From positions 598,462 through 662,461 of the forward strand of contig LNAC01000039.1 of the NCBI GenBank assembly GCA_002007465.1: 64,000 bases of DNA, written 5' to 3'. The translations under genes were made by a program, and so were the position numbers. The stretch's first letter is position 1. Every line of letters starts with the position of its first letter. Below the pieces are notes generated by a model. That model had not been told where the DNA came from. It saw only the letters and a list, made by a program, of their open reading frames with translations, and did no database searches. Below are positions 47,065-58,917 of this stretch, piece by piece. This stretch comes from Ailurus styani. Taxonomy: Eukaryota; Chordata; Mammalia; Carnivora; Ailuridae.

Positions 47065-50000
47065 GTCCCTTAAATTATTTTTCACTTTTAAAAATTCTTT
47101 TTCTTTTCTCTGATCTGTTTGTATGAGTTTCACTCCCCTGTCTTCCAGGTCACTGATTCTTTCTTCTACTTCATCTAGTCTGTTACTAATCCCCTCTAGT
47201 GTATTATTAGGTTACTATATTCTTCAGCTTTGTAACTGTTTGGTACTTTCTAATATTTTCTATCTCTTTTTTGAAGTTCTCTCTCTCTTCATCTATTCTT
47301 CTGTCAAGATTGGTGAGCACCGTTGTGACCATTACTTTGAACTCTTCATCATGTAAATTATCTCTGTTTCAATAAGGTTTTATTCTGAGATTTTATCTGT
47401 ATTTTTTCCTTTGGAACATATCTCTTTGTTTCCTCATTTTGCTGGACTCTGTACTTGTTTTTAGGATGAGGTGAAAGAGCTCCCTCTCCCAGTCTTGAAG
47501 GAGTGGTCACAGGAAGATGAGATGTGTTTGTCTGCTGTCTATGCAGTCAGTGCCCTGGGGGTGGTAGCCTACCAAGAACTGCCTCCCCAATTGTTTTAGC
47601 CCCATGGGGCTGCTCAGAAACACAAGCTCCCCTGGCCACAAGAACCAGGTGTTCCAGGGGCATCCTCTGTGGAGATTGTATGCACCTGCTGAATCCAGTG
47701 GGGGTGGGATGGGGGGACAGGATAGGTCTTTTATTTTTATTTTTTTATTCTTTGATTCACGATTGTTCAGTAGCATGTTCTTTAATCTTCACACATTTGT
47801 GAGTTTTTCAGTTCTCTTATAATTTATTTCTAGTTTCATACCACTGTGATTGGAAAAGATGCTTGATATGATTTCAACCTTCTTAAATTTAAGACTTGTC
47901 CTGTGGCCTACCATGATCTGTTTTTGAGAATGCTTCATGTTTTCTTGAGAAGAACATGTATTCTGCTGCTTTTGATTGGGATATTGTCATAGAATATGTG
48001 TCTGTTGGCCATCTGTATGTCTTCTTTGGAAAAATGTCTATTCAGGTCCTCTGCCCATTTTTTAATCAGGTTATTTGGGGTTTTATGGGGTTAAGTTGTA
48101 GAAGTTCTTTATATATTTTGGATATTAACACCTGAGTGGATATATCATTTGCAAATGTCTTCTGCCATTCAATAGGTTGCCTTTTTGTTTTGTTGATGGT
48201 TTCCTTCACTGTGCAAAAATTTATTTTGATGTAATCCCTTTGTCTTTTGGTTTTGTTTCTCTTGCCAGAGGAGACATCTAGAAAAATGTTGCTAAGTCTG
48301 GCATCAGTGACATTACTGCCTGTGTCCCCTAGGATTTTTATGGTTTCAGGTCTCACATTTAGGTCTTTAAAATATTTTGAGTTTATTTTTATGTATAATG
48401 TGACAAAGTGGTTCAGTTTCATTCTTTTGCATGTAGCTGTCTAGTTTTCCCCAGCACCATTTATTGAAAAGACTATCTTTTCCCTGTTATATATTTTTGC
48501 CTACTTTGTCATAGATTGACTACATAAGCACGGGTTTATTGCTGTGCTCTCTATTCTGTTCCATTGGTCTATGTGTGTCTGTTTTTGTGCCAGTACCATA
48601 CTGTTTTGATTATTACCTCTTTATAGTATGTCTTGAAATCTGTGATTGTGATACCTCCATCTCTCTTTCTTTTTCAAGACTGCTTTGGCTATTCTATTTT
48701 ATGCGCTCTTATACAAATTTTTGCATCATTTGTTCTAGTTCTGTGAAAAATGCCATTGGAATTTTGATAGGTATTGCATTGAGTCTGTAGTTGCTAAGGG
48801 GAGTATGGAATATTTATTCTTTCAATCCATGAGGATGGAGTATCTTTCCATTTATGTTATTTCTTTCATCATTGTTTTATAGTTTTCAGAGTACAGGTCT
48901 TTAACCTCCTTGGTTAAGTTTATTTCTAGGTTTTTATTCTTTTTAGTGTCATTGTAATTGTTCATTTCTTTTTCTGCTTTTGCACTATTGGTGTATAGGA
49001 ACACTATTGATTTCTGGGTATTAATTTTGTATCCTACAAATGTACTGAATTCCTTTATTAGTTCTAATAGTTTTTTGGTGGTGTCTTTCAGGTTTTCTAT
49101 GTATAAGGTCATGTTATGGCTTAATTTATTAAGTGATGGCTTAGTTTATTCCTTACCAATGTGGATGCCCCTTACTATTATTTTTTTGGTCTTATTTCTG
49201 TGGCTAGGACTGCCCATACTATATGTTGAATGAAATTTTGAAAGTGGGTATCCATGTCTTGTTCTTGATCTTAGAGGAAAGCTTGCAGGTTTTCACCATT
49301 GAGTATGATAGTAACTGTGGGTTTTTCATAAGTGGCCTTTTATTATGTCAAAGTGTATTACTTCTAAACTCACTTTATTGAGAGTTTTGATCATGAACAG
49401 ATGTTGAATTTTGTCACATGATTTTTCTGCATCTATTGAAATGATCATATGATTTTTATCCTTCATTTTATTGATGTGGTATAGCATGTTGATTGATTTA
49501 CAAATATTGAACAATCTTTGCACCCCTAAAATAACTATTTGATTGTGATGAATGATCCTTTGAATGTATTTTTGAATGTGGTTTGCTAATATTTTGTTGA
49601 GGATATTTACATCTATGTTCATCAGGGATATTGGTCTCTAATTTTTTTGTTTTTGTTGTGCTCGTGTCTTATTTGGTATCAAGGTAATGCTGGCCCCATA
49701 GAATGTATTTGGAAGCTTTCCTTCCTCTTCTATTTTTTGGGATAGTTTGAGGAGAACAGTTATTAAATCTTCTTTAAATGTTTGGTAGAATTCAACTTTG
49801 AATCTCTGTGGTTCTGGACTTTTATTTTTTTGGTAATTTTTGATTATCAGTTCAGTTTTGTTGCTAGTAATCAGTCTGTTCAGATATTATGAACATATCT
49901 AAATATCTTCAGATATGAAGAAATAGAATATTCTATGTCTTCCTATAAAGTTTTGGAAGATTGTATGTTTCTAAGAATATATCCATTTCTTCTAGGTTGA

Positions 50001-50230
50001 CCAATTTGTTGGCATATAATTTTTCATAGTATTCTCTTATAATCCTTTGTATTTCTGTGATGTAGTTTCCATTCTTAATTCTTTCATTTCTGATTTTATT
50101 TTTTTGGTTTCTGGTTTGGTTTTGTTGGTTTCTGGTTGTTTCTGGTTTTTTTTCTTCATGATTCTAGCTAAGGGTTTCTCAATTTTATCTTTTCAAAGGA
50201 CTGGCTCTTTCAGTTTTCTTATTTTTAAAA
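47065..50230 (-). mobile_element. Antisense L1 fragments
   Basis: 47065-47735 is L1 5' UTR/ORF1-side sequence ('tcttccaggtcactgattct', 'ctcccagtcttgaaggagtg'). 47750-47985 is a separate ORF2 piece. 47990-50230 is ORF2 from the C-terminal end inward (48852-49112 reads LIKEFSTFVGYKINTQKSIV). All are broken. Confidence 0.85.
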
Positions 50231-51154
50231 ATATCTTTATTTAATGTTAATGCAAAAGTTGGGTATCCATCCTTTCTGATGGGTGAGTAATATTCCATTG
50301 TATATATGGACCATGTCTTCTTTATCCATTCGCCTGCTGAAGGACATCTCATCTCTTACCATAGTTTGGCTATGGGGTGCATGTAGCCCTTCTTTTCATT
50401 ATATCTGTATCTTTGGGGTAAATGCCCAGTAGTGCAATTGCTGAGTCATAGGATAGCTCTATTTTTTTAACTTTTTGGGGAACCTCCACACTTTTCCAAA
50501 GTGGCTGCACCAACTTGCATTCCCACCAACAGTGTGAGAGGGTTCCCCTTTCTCCACAGCCTCTCCAACACTTGCTGTTTCCTGTCCTCTTGATTTTGGC
50601 CTTTCTAACTGGTGTAAGGTGGTATCTCAATGTGGTTTTGATTTAAGATTCCCTGATGGCTAGTGATGATGAATGTTTTTTCATGTGTCTGTTGGCCATT
50701 TGTATGTCTTCTTTGGAGAAGTGTTCATGTCTCCTGTCCATTTTTTGACATGATTATCTGTTATTTGGGCATTGAGCTTGAGAAGTTCTTTATAGATCTT
50801 GGATATCAGCCCTTTGTCTGTAGTGTCATTTGCAAATATCTCCTCACATTCCATGGGTTGCCTCTTTGTTTTGTTGACTCTTTCCTTTGCTGTGCAGAAG
50901 CTTTTTATCTTGATGAAGTCCCAAAAGTTCATTTTCCCTTTGTTTCCTTTGCCTTTGGAGACATGTCTTGAAAGAAGTTGCTATGGCTGATGTCGAAGAA
51001 GTTATGCCTATGTTCTCCTCTAGGATTTTGATAATTCCTGCCTCACGTTGAGGTCTTTCATCCATTTCGTGTTTATCTTTGTGTATGGTGTGAGAGGATG
51101 GTCGAGTTTCATTCTTTCATACATAGCTGTCCAATTTTCCCAGCACCATTTATT

Positions 51155-51356
51155 TTTATTTTTTTAAAGATTTTATTTATTTATTTGACAGAGAGAGACA
51201 CAGTGAAAGAGGGAACACAAGCAGGGCGAGTGGGAGAGGGAGAAGCAGGCTCCCTGCTGAGCAGGGAGCCTGATGCGGGGCTCAATCCCAGGACCCTGGG
51301 ATCTGACGTGAGCTGAAGGCAGGCACTTAACAACTGAGCCACCCAGGTGCCCCCCC
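51155..51356 (-). mobile_element. CAN-SINE inside L1
   Basis: Perfect 16-base duplication (cccagcaccatttatt) at 51139-51154 and 51357-51372. Confidence 0.97.
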
Positions 51357-51578
51357 CCAGCACCATTTATTGAAGAGACTGTCTTTTTTCCACTGGATAT
51401 TTTTTCCTGCTTTGTCAAAGATTATTTGACCATAGAGTTGAGGGTACATATCTGGACTCTACTCTGTTCCATTGGTCTATGTGTCTGTTTTTGTTCCAGT
51501 ACCATGCTGTCTTGGTGATCACAGCTTTGTAGTAAAGCTTGAAATCAGGCAACGTGATGTCCCAGTTTTTTCTTTTTC

Positions 51579-51788
51579 TTTCTTTTTTTTCCCCCCTAGA
51601 TTTTATTTATTTATTTGACAGAGAGAGAGAGAGAGAGACAGCAAGAGAGGGAACACAGCAGGGGGAGTGAGAGAGGGAGAAGCAGGCTTCCTTGCCGAGC
51701 AAGGATCCTGATGTGGGGCTCAATCCCAGGACTCTGGATCATGAGCCGAAGGCAGATGCTTAACAACTGAGCCACCCAGGTGCCCTGC
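51579..51788 (-). mobile_element. CAN-SINE inside L1
   Basis: Flanks cccag(t/c)tttttctttttc. Body (ga)n at 51623-51640. Confidence 0.93.
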
Positions 51789-51916
51789 CCCCAGCTTTTT
51801 CTTTTTCAATATTTCCTTAGTGATTCTTTTTTGGTTCCGTACAAATTTTAGGATTGTTTGTTCCAGCACTTTGAAAAATGCTGGTGGAATTTTGATCAGG
51901 ATGGCATTGAAATTAT

Positions 51917-52532
51917 AGGTTGTTTGATTTGAATTTCCCTGATGGCTAATGATGATGAACATTTTTTCATGTATCTATAAGCCATTTGAATGTCTTCTTT
52001 GAAGAAGTGTATGTTCATGTCTTCTGTCCATTTTTTTTGACTTGATTATTTGTTTTTGGGTGTTCAATTTGAGAAGTTCTTTATAGATCTTGGATACTAG
52101 CTGTTTGTTTGTAGTGTCATTTGAAAATATCTTCTCCCATTCCATGGGTTGCTTCTTTGTTTTTTTGACTGTATCCTTTATGCTAGGTGAAATAAGTCAA
52201 GCAGAGATGGTCAATTATCATGTGGTTTCACTTATTTATGGAACATAAGGAATAGCATGGAGGACATTACATTAGGAGAAGGAAAGGAAAAATGAAGGGG
52301 AGGGAATCAGAGGCGGAGATGAACCATGAGGGACTGTGGACTCCAGGAAAGAAACTGAGGGTTTCAGAGGGGAGGGGGGTGGGGGGATGGGTTAGCCCGG
52401 TGATGGGTATTAAGGAGGGCATGTATTGCATGGAGTGCTGGGTGTTATATACAAATAATGAATCATGGAATACTACATCAAAAACTAAGGATGTACTGAA
52501 TAGTGACTAATGTAACATAATAAAAAAAATCT
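51917..52532 (+). mobile_element. Twin-primed (inverted) L1 insertion
   Basis: 51917-52174 is L1 ORF2 C-terminal sequence in reverse. At 52175 the sense switches: 'gctaggtgaaataagtcaag' onward is the plus-strand 3' end with 3' UTR (52290-52500) and ends 'catAATAAAaaaaatc' at about 52532. A 5' piece inverted upstream of a normal 3' piece is the signature of twin priming. Confidence 0.8.
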
Positions 52533-52664
52533 TTATTTCATTTACTTCTCCAATTTATCATTTCCTCCTAGGGCGGTGCTTATTCTTTTTCTGTTTCCTT
52601 TAGGTGTAAGGTTAGATTCTTTGAGCTTTTACTTGCTTTTTTTTTTTTTTTTTTTTTTTTAAAA

Positions 52665-52876
52665 NNNNNNNNNNNNNNNNNNNNNNNNNNNNNNNNNNNN
52701 NNNNNNNNNNNNNNNNNNNNNNNNNNNNNNNNNNNNNNNNNNNNNNNNNNNNNNNNNNNNNNNNNNNNNNNNNNNNNNNNNNNNNNNNNNNNNNNNNNNN
52801 NNNNNNNNNNNNNNNNNNNNNNNNNNNNNNNNNNNNNNNNNNNNNNNNNNNNNNNNNNNNNNNNNNNNNNNNNNNN
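52665..52876. other. Assembly gap (212 N)
   Basis: All bases are N. It sits between a T-run and the reversed tail of a SINE, so collapse of a homopolymer is a plausible cause. Confidence 0.99.
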
Positions 52877-53066
52877 AAGATTTTATTTATTTATTTATTT
52901 GACAGAGAGAGAGATCACAAGTAGGCAGAGAGGCAGGCAGAGAGAGAGGAGGAAGCAGGCTCCCTGCTGAGCAGAGAGCCTGATGCGGGGCTTGATCCCA
53001 GGACCCTGAGATCATGACCTGAGCCGAAGGCAGAGGCTTTAACCCACTGAGCCACCCATGTGCCCC
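52877..53066 (-). mobile_element. CAN-SINE beside the gap
   Basis: Reversed tail ttttatttatttatttgaca, reversed head gccacccatgtgcccc. The gap hides its poly-T and left flank. Confidence 0.94.
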
Positions 53067-54000
53067 TGTATTCTTGTTATTAATTAGCACCCTTTCCTTT
53101 CCTTAACTCTTCAGCATTTCTTGTAAGGCTGGTCTAGTGGTAATGAACTCCTTCAGCTTTTGCTCGGTTGAAAAACTCTTAATGTCTCCTTTAATTCTGA
53201 AGGACAACTTTGCCAGAGAGAGTATTCTTATTTGGCACTTCCTTTCAGCACTTTGAATGTATTATGTCACTTTTTTCTGGCCTGCAAAATTTCTGCTGGA
53301 AAATATGCTCATAGTCTTATGAGAGTTCCCTTGTATGTCACAAGCTGTTTTTCTCCCATTGCTTTTTAAGATTCTCCCCTTGTCTTTAATGGTCTAATTA
53401 TGTGTCTTGGGGTGGATATCTTTGGGTCCATCTTTTTTAGAATTCTCTAAGTTTCCTGGATCTGGCTGTCAGTTTCATTCCCCAGATTGGGGAAGTTTCA
53501 GCCATAACTTGTTCAAATAAAATTTCTGCCTCCTTTTCTCTCTCTTCTTCTGTGACCCCTATAATGTGAATGTTGGTCTGCTTGATCTTGTCCCATAAGT
53601 CCCTTAAGCTTTTTTATTCCTTTTTTCTTTTTTGCTGCTCTGATTGAATGAGTTCCACTACCCTGTTTTCAAGTCCACTGATTCCTTCTTCTATTTTATC
53701 TAGTCTGTTATTGAACGATCTAGTGTCTTTTTTAGTGTAGATACTGTATTTTTCAAACAAAATCTATTCTTCTATTTAGTACTATCTTATATTTTCTACC
53801 TCTTTTTTGAAGTTCTCACTGTGTTCATCGTCTTCCAAGCTTGGTGAGCAACTTTATGACTGTTACTTTGAACTTTTTATCAGGTAAATTCTGTAGCTCT
53901 CTTCCACTGAGGGCTTTTTCTAAGGTTTTATCTTATCCTTTTGTTTGGAACATTTCTTGTTTCTTAATTTTTCTTTGAATCTCTGTTGTTTGCTTTTAAA
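53067..54000 (-). mobile_element. L1 ORF1 and upstream region, antisense
   Basis: 'ttgtaaggctggtctagtgg', 'tcttggggtggatatctttg' and 'ccactgattccttcttctat' are landmarks of this L1 part. No open ORF1 remains. Confidence 0.75.
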
Positions 54001-55129
54001 TCTATTATTTAAATAGCCACCCCTCCCAGTCTTGAAGGGGTGACCTCATGTAGGAGATGAACCTTATCGCTCAACCCTGCCCTAGCTCTTGGCTGTCTCC
54101 CAAACCTCTGTGATTGCCCAAGCAGCCTACCATAGTCTTAGTGGCTTCCAATAGGTGAGGGTTTACCAAGATCTATCAATGTCCCAAAGGGGAGTATCTT
54201 GGTCAGCACCTAGATTCAGGCTGATTGGAAACCAGACACATAGATAGCAGTTTTTAAAGTATACAAACATATCTCTTTCAGGGGAAGACTGGGAGATGGG
54301 CATTTCTGTGTGCTCCTTCTGTGTGAGCGTTGGGATAATAGCCTGTTAAGAGCTGTTTCTGTGTTTGCTACTGTTCCATTAACACAAAAACACAAGCCCC
54401 GTGAACACAAGCCCCTCTGGCCACCAGAGCTGGGCTATCAAAGGATGTAGTATGGCCACAAATGCTGGAAACCGTGATGACCTAGGATGGGACAGAGGGA
54501 GCATGATGATGATACCTGCCAGCCTCCCTGGTCTCTAGGGAGGATTGTAGTTGGCCTTTAGAAGTGTTTTTAATGGTAAGTTTGCCCCTTGGGCCACAGT
54601 TATAAAGCTAAGCTAATAGGCCTCTTTCACAGAAATACTGGAAGTGCATTTCAGACTGCTGTCTCTGTGCTGTGCCCTGGCGAGGAGGGAGCCAGTAAAG
54701 AACTGTTTCTCCATTGGTTGCAGTCCTATGGGACCCATGAATGTAAGTCCCACTGGCCCCCAGAGCCAGGTGATCAAGGGCTGTCCCTGAGGCGGTAGCT
54801 GCCCAAACCAGGGCACCAGCTGTGTGCATAAGTGCCTTTCCTGGAAATACCAGGGACCAGGAGGGAGGCGGAGGGAGAGCGTGCAGATGGCTCCCACTGG
54901 CCCTTGTGGTCTTTAGACTATTTCAGAAGGGTGATAGGTGTGTTGTTAACTTAGAAGCCTGCCCCTCCCTCAGGCCACATCTTTCAGATAAACAGCAGGT
55001 GTCTTTCATAGGAAGACTGGACACTTTTCAGTCAGCTGCCTCTCCGCTGAGCTCTGGGGTGGCCGGTTCAGTCTGCATGAGTCCTTTAAGAACTATTTCT
55101 CCAGTAGGTGAAATGGGTGAAGAGGTCAC

Positions 55130-55241
55130 AAGGTACAAATTTCCAGTTATAAGTAGGTTCTGGGGATGTCACATGCAGTACGGTGCCTATAGTTAATAAT
55201 ACTACACTGTACATTTGAAAGTTGCCAAGAGACTAGATCTT
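55130..55241 (+). mobile_element. L1 3' end fragment, sense
   Basis: 'acaaatttccagttataagt', 'ggtgcctatagttaataata' and 'catttgaaagttgccaagag' are a standard L1 3' end. It inserted into the antisense 5' UTR. Confidence 0.75.
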
Positions 55242-55424
55242 TTTTTTTAAATTTTTTATTTATTTGACAGAGATCACAGGTAGGCAGAGAGGCAGGCAGA
55301 GAGGGGGAAGCAGGTCCCCCGCTGAGCAGGGAGCCTGATGTGGGACTCGATCCCAGGACCCTGAGATCACGACCTGAGCCAAAGGCAGAGGCTTAACCCA
55401 CTGAGTCACCCAGGTGCCCCACTA
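55242..55424 (-). mobile_element. CAN-SINE
   Basis: Flanks ag(a/g)gactagatctt-like at 55228-55241 and 55425-55438. Confidence 0.93.
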
Positions 55425-55453
55425 AGGGAGTAGATCTTAAGAAAATGATTAGA

Positions 55454-55481
55454 GCGTGCCTGGGTGGCTCAGTTGGTTAAA
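55454..55481 (+). mobile_element. 28-base mini CAN-SINE with target duplication
   Basis: Only the first about 25 bases of a SINE head (gcctgggtggctcagttggt) plus A's are present. aaaatgattaga flanks it at 55442-55453 and 55482-55493. Confidence 0.85.
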
Positions 55482-55984
55482 AAAATGATTAGAAATTTCT
55501 ATATTCTCATGGGCTTTTTATCTTTCACATAAAAAAGTGTGAGTAGACTACAGAAAATGTGTTTCTCAGTTTGCTGCAGGCTGTGGGTCTCATGGACACA
55601 AACCTCATTGGTTTTCAAAGCTAGATATTTTGGGGGCTCATCTCTTAGATGCAGGTCTTTAAAGTTGGGGTACTAGAGGTGGGGTCCAGATCCTTCACTC
55701 CTCAGGGAGAAGCTCAGAGTTGCGAGTTCCCTCATGGCCCCCTGGCCATGCTGGGGGCAGGGCATGCTTGAGGGAAGATGGGGCCTCAGCCTCTCCTGTC
55801 TGTTTCAACGTGGGCTTTTTTCTCACTTGCCCACTTTGTAGGAGTTGCTCAACTAGTTTTCGTTTCAGAAAATGCTCTGTATGTAGCTGTAGATTCAGTG
55901 CATCTGTGGGAGGAGGTGAGTTCAGGACCCTCCTGTGTCACTATCTGGAATGAAAACCCTCTCCTTTATTATCTTCTTATGACA

Positions 55985-56110
55985 CCAGTGGGTAAGAGTG
56001 CAGACTCCAGGGTCTGGCCACTGGGGCTGCTCCCCTGCCTGCTCACTTCCTGGCTGGGGAACTTCGGCCTTTGCCAGGTTGCGGTAAGGGTAGCATGTGG
56101 TTTGTAAGGT
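55985..56110 (+). mobile_element. MIR relic
   Basis: 'gggtaagagtgcagactcca' and 'tgctcacttcctggctgggg' match the MIR 5' half. Confidence 0.6.
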
Positions 56111-56194
56111 TGCTTGAGGACAAACAGCCGTACACAGAGTGTTTATTAGGGCTGGATGGCACAGGGGACACAGTAAAATCATTTATCATCTGTC

Positions 56195-56290
56195 TCCTCC
56201 TTCTGGAGTGTCAACTTCATGAAGACAGGACTTTATTTTGTACCCCCAGCCCCTGGAATGATTGGATGGAGAACATGGCTAAATATTCCT
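56195..56290 (+). mobile_element. L2 3' end relic
   Basis: 'caacttcatgaagacaggac' followed by 'ccccagcccctggaatgatt' is the L2 3' end. Confidence 0.55.
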
Positions 56291-56299
56291 TATTCATTG

Positions 56300-56975
56300 G
56301 CCTCAGCCCTCATCCTGCTGGCCGGACCACCCCATTCCGGTCTGACCTTTGCTTTTTTAGACTCCTCACAGCTTTCCATCCTGTTCCTCACCCATCTTTG
56401 AGTCTTTGTAACCTTTTTGGGCAATGGGTATATGGTCTGTCCTGGGGAACTCCCGGAGGCTGGTAAAACTGTCTGGTAGGTACAGATCGGTGACAAACTT
56501 TCTTAGCTGAAATTTAAAATTTTCAGCCCGCAGCACCACTTGTGTGTAATTGGCTAAGTTTTAGTGGGAGTATTAGGAAACCGTAATTGCCACCTTTTCC
56601 ACCATTCCATACGTGTACGAATTAACTGTCAGAAATGTGACTTTCTTTCACTAAGGTAGCAAACACTGTGGCCCATGTGGCAAGTTAGACTACGTGTACA
56701 ATGTGTGCAGCTCCCCCCCCCCACCGCCAAAACACCAGAGACCGACGTAGGATAGAGCAGAGGGGAGGAGCACTGGACATAGAGGAGGGTGGCATCTCAT
56801 AGGGAAGGCCCCGGAGATCTGGGAAGGGGCCAACTTCATATGCTTCCGGTGCTTAAAGCTTAAAAAAGCTATCCTCAGTTTGTGGGTTCAGGTGTCCTGC
56901 TTATATCTAGATGTGAAAATTAGCTTAGGAAAGAGAACTCACAATTAGAGGCCAATTCTTTGGTAGGCACTTTTA
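56300..56975. other. Unique intergenic sequence
   Basis: No gene seen. 56520-56720 has no repeat hallmark and is a possible conserved non-coding piece. A C-run lies at 56713-56720. Confidence 0.35.
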
Positions 56976-56979
56976 TAAG

Positions 56980-57080
56980 TGTATTATAATGTTTATTCCT
57001 AATTACCATCTATGAGAGGAGACTTGGGATTTGAACCTGGGCCTGACTGACTTCTCCTGAAGCCGAGACCCTACCCGCTG
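56980..57080 (+). mobile_element. MIR relic
   Basis: 'tgggatttgaacctgggcct' plus 'gactgacttctcctgaagcc' is the MIR 3' half. Confidence 0.65.
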
Positions 57081-57221
57081 TTTTTCACTTCCCACTGCTC
57101 AGGAGACCTCAGTGGGAAAGTAGGGCTGGATTCTGTGCACACTTGAACATGCTCTGGACCGAGTGCGAACTCAGCTGTCTGTAGCTCGGACTACGCAGCT
57201 GGTCTACAGAAAAGGCTGCCT

Positions 57222-57433
57222 GGCGCCTGGGTGGCTCAGTGGGTTAAAGCCTCTGCTTTCGGCTCAGGTCATGATCTCAGCGTCCTGGGATCGAGGCCCA
57301 CATCGGGCTCTCTGCTCAGGGGGGAGCCTGCTTCCTCCTCTCCCTCTCTGCCTGCCTCTCTGCCTACTTGTAATCTCTCTCTCTCTCTCTCTCTGTGTCA
57401 AATAAATAAATAAAAAATCTTAAAAAAAAAAAA
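57222..57433 (+). mobile_element. CAN-SINE, young copy
   Basis: Perfect 14-base duplication agaaaaggctgcct at 57208-57221 and 57434-57447; (ct)n body, aataaataaataaaaaatct tail. Confidence 0.97.
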
Positions 57434-57449
57434 AGAAAAGGCTGCCTCT

Positions 57450-58557
57450 AGCTTATCTAAGTAAATGTATTTTTTTTCTTTTTCCTGCCATGCTGGGCGG
57501 CAGGTACGTGGCAGTTAGCCGGTGTTCGCGTCTCTCGGCGGAGGAGATGTCGGTTCTGCAAGCGTGGATAGCCAGGGGCACCCTTTTTCTCCGGGGTGGG
57601 GTGGCAGGGGGAGGAGACCGTGTGCATCCTGGGTTCAGTGAGAGCCACGTTGTAGGCAGTGCTTACTGACACTTTACTAGAATACATGATTCTAGATGAG
57701 AAAAACCGACGTAGCCACCTTCCCGCTCTGCTTGATATGTAGTGATATACTTGATGGAAAACTGTGTCTAATTTCAGACTACAGTTTGAGAGGCAGGGCG
57801 CTAAAGAAAAGCACAGATACATATGATTTGGAAAATAGGACTTCTCTGGAAAAGGACAAGTTAATGGAACAATGAAGTAATCTTTTAAGCCTTTTTAAGG
57901 TTAAGATACTTCATACAAATCGGGAGGAGTTATTTTTGTCATCTGAAGCAAGATGAAGAAGAGACGGTTTTCTTCTCATAAATTAGATCAGCATTTCCCA
58001 AACCGATGCTTAAAGGAAGTGTTTCAGGAGACGTTAATGCCTTGAAATTGTATGAACAGCAGTTTGAGGAACAGCGTATCCTCCTCTTAAAGATTTGGGG
58101 TGGCGGGTGTAACGGACCAAAACTGTTTCAGGTGTGACTATTTTTAAGTGGTCTGGGGGGTAAACAGCTTGGCAAATGCTAAAATTTCTGATTTGAAGGT
58201 AAGTTTGGATAAATGTATCTGGATAGTTCACTCACGTGAGTTTTATATGCTAGGTACTCAGATGTCCAGGGATATTCTGTAACCTAATTGATAGGCCAAT
58301 GATGTGAAGCTTCTGGTCCACTGTTTTTTTCAGCGTTAAGTATCCAAATCAAAAGAGCGCTCACTCTGATGATCAGCTGACTGGTTAACAGGGAAGCTAG
58401 TGAGGACTCTAATAGCTTCATCACCACGAACACGGGAGCCGGAATGGATGCACGCACCTTCTTCCCAGGGCTAATGGTCTACGGCTTCACTGTCTGGAAA
58501 CTAACTTGTATGGAAAGGAGAACTACTTTTTAGGTCGGGGGGCCATGTGGGTTTCAT
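57450..58557. other. Intergenic sequence downstream of PREP
   Basis: No recognised gene or repeat. The minus frame 57457-57822 lacks any motif or splice signal. Confidence 0.4.
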
Positions 58558-58738
58558 TTTTTTTTTTTTTAAAGATTTTATTTATTTGATAGCACAAGCA
58601 GGTAGAGCAGTAGGCAGAGGGAGAAGCAGGCTCCTCTCAGAGCAGAGAGCCTGATGCGGGGGCTCGATCCCAGAGTCCTGGGATCATGACCTGAGCCGAC
58701 GGCAGGTGCTTAAGCGAATGAGCCACCCAGGTGCCCCA
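58558..58738 (-). mobile_element. CAN-SINE just downstream of PREP
   Basis: Reversed tail ttttttttttttaaagattt, reversed head gagccacccaggtgcccc. It lies about 100 bases past the distal PREP poly(A) signal and in the gene's orientation. Confidence 0.94.
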
Positions 58739-58834
58739 TGAACTGCCTATTCCAATAGAAAAGTGACATGATTCAGAGTGAGTGCCCCTCAACACAAAGG
58801 AACCAGAAATAAAGCCTCCCATTCTTAAATAACA

Positions 58835-58840
58835 TTTATT
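58835..58840 (-). promoter_or_regulatory. PREP: candidate PREP poly(A) signal, distal
   Basis: A canonical AATAAA on the minus strand lies 427 bases beyond the stop, followed within about 30 bases by a TTATTT/GGGAGG stretch. It is one of two hexamers before the SINE at 58558-58738. Confidence 0.45.
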
Positions 58841-58917
58841 ATTGTTGCAAAGAAGTCTTTTTCATGAGAACAGTTCTCACATTCAAAGATATATTGGTTA
58901 TGGTTATAGAAGCAGAT

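Larger units (their letters stand above)
50230..51916 (-). mobile_element. L1 copy, antisense, with two SINEs
   Basis: 'gggtgagtaatattccattg' near the 3' side, then [20 protein letters not shown] (50370-50630) and CTAKERVNKTKRQPMECEEI (50681-50932). It continues across both SINEs to 51916. Confidence 0.87.
54000..55960 (-). mobile_element. L1 5' UTR, antisense, with repeated units
   Basis: Related segments recur near 54345, 54697, 55087 and 55560, each with a form of 'aaga(g/a)ctgtttctcc', then '(acac)aag(c/t)ccc..ctggcc', '..cagagc(c/t)(a/g)gg' and 'atcaa(a/g)gg'. The far right end (55900-55960: 'gaggtgagttcaggaccctc', then 'actatctggaatgaaaac') resembles the true L1 5' terminus. The copy is interrupted by a plus-strand L1 3' piece and two SINE events at 55130-55493. 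Confidence 0.65.

Noticed and set aside
54000..55960. Multi-exon gene suggested by several overlapping frames (54589-55196, 55720-56107)
   Set aside because: The frames fall in L1 5' UTR sequence and are open on both strands; no consistent splice chain is seen.
57457..57822. 121-codon minus frame near PREP as an alternative last exon
   Set aside because: No splice acceptor fits and no similarity to PREP; the true stop is at 59267.
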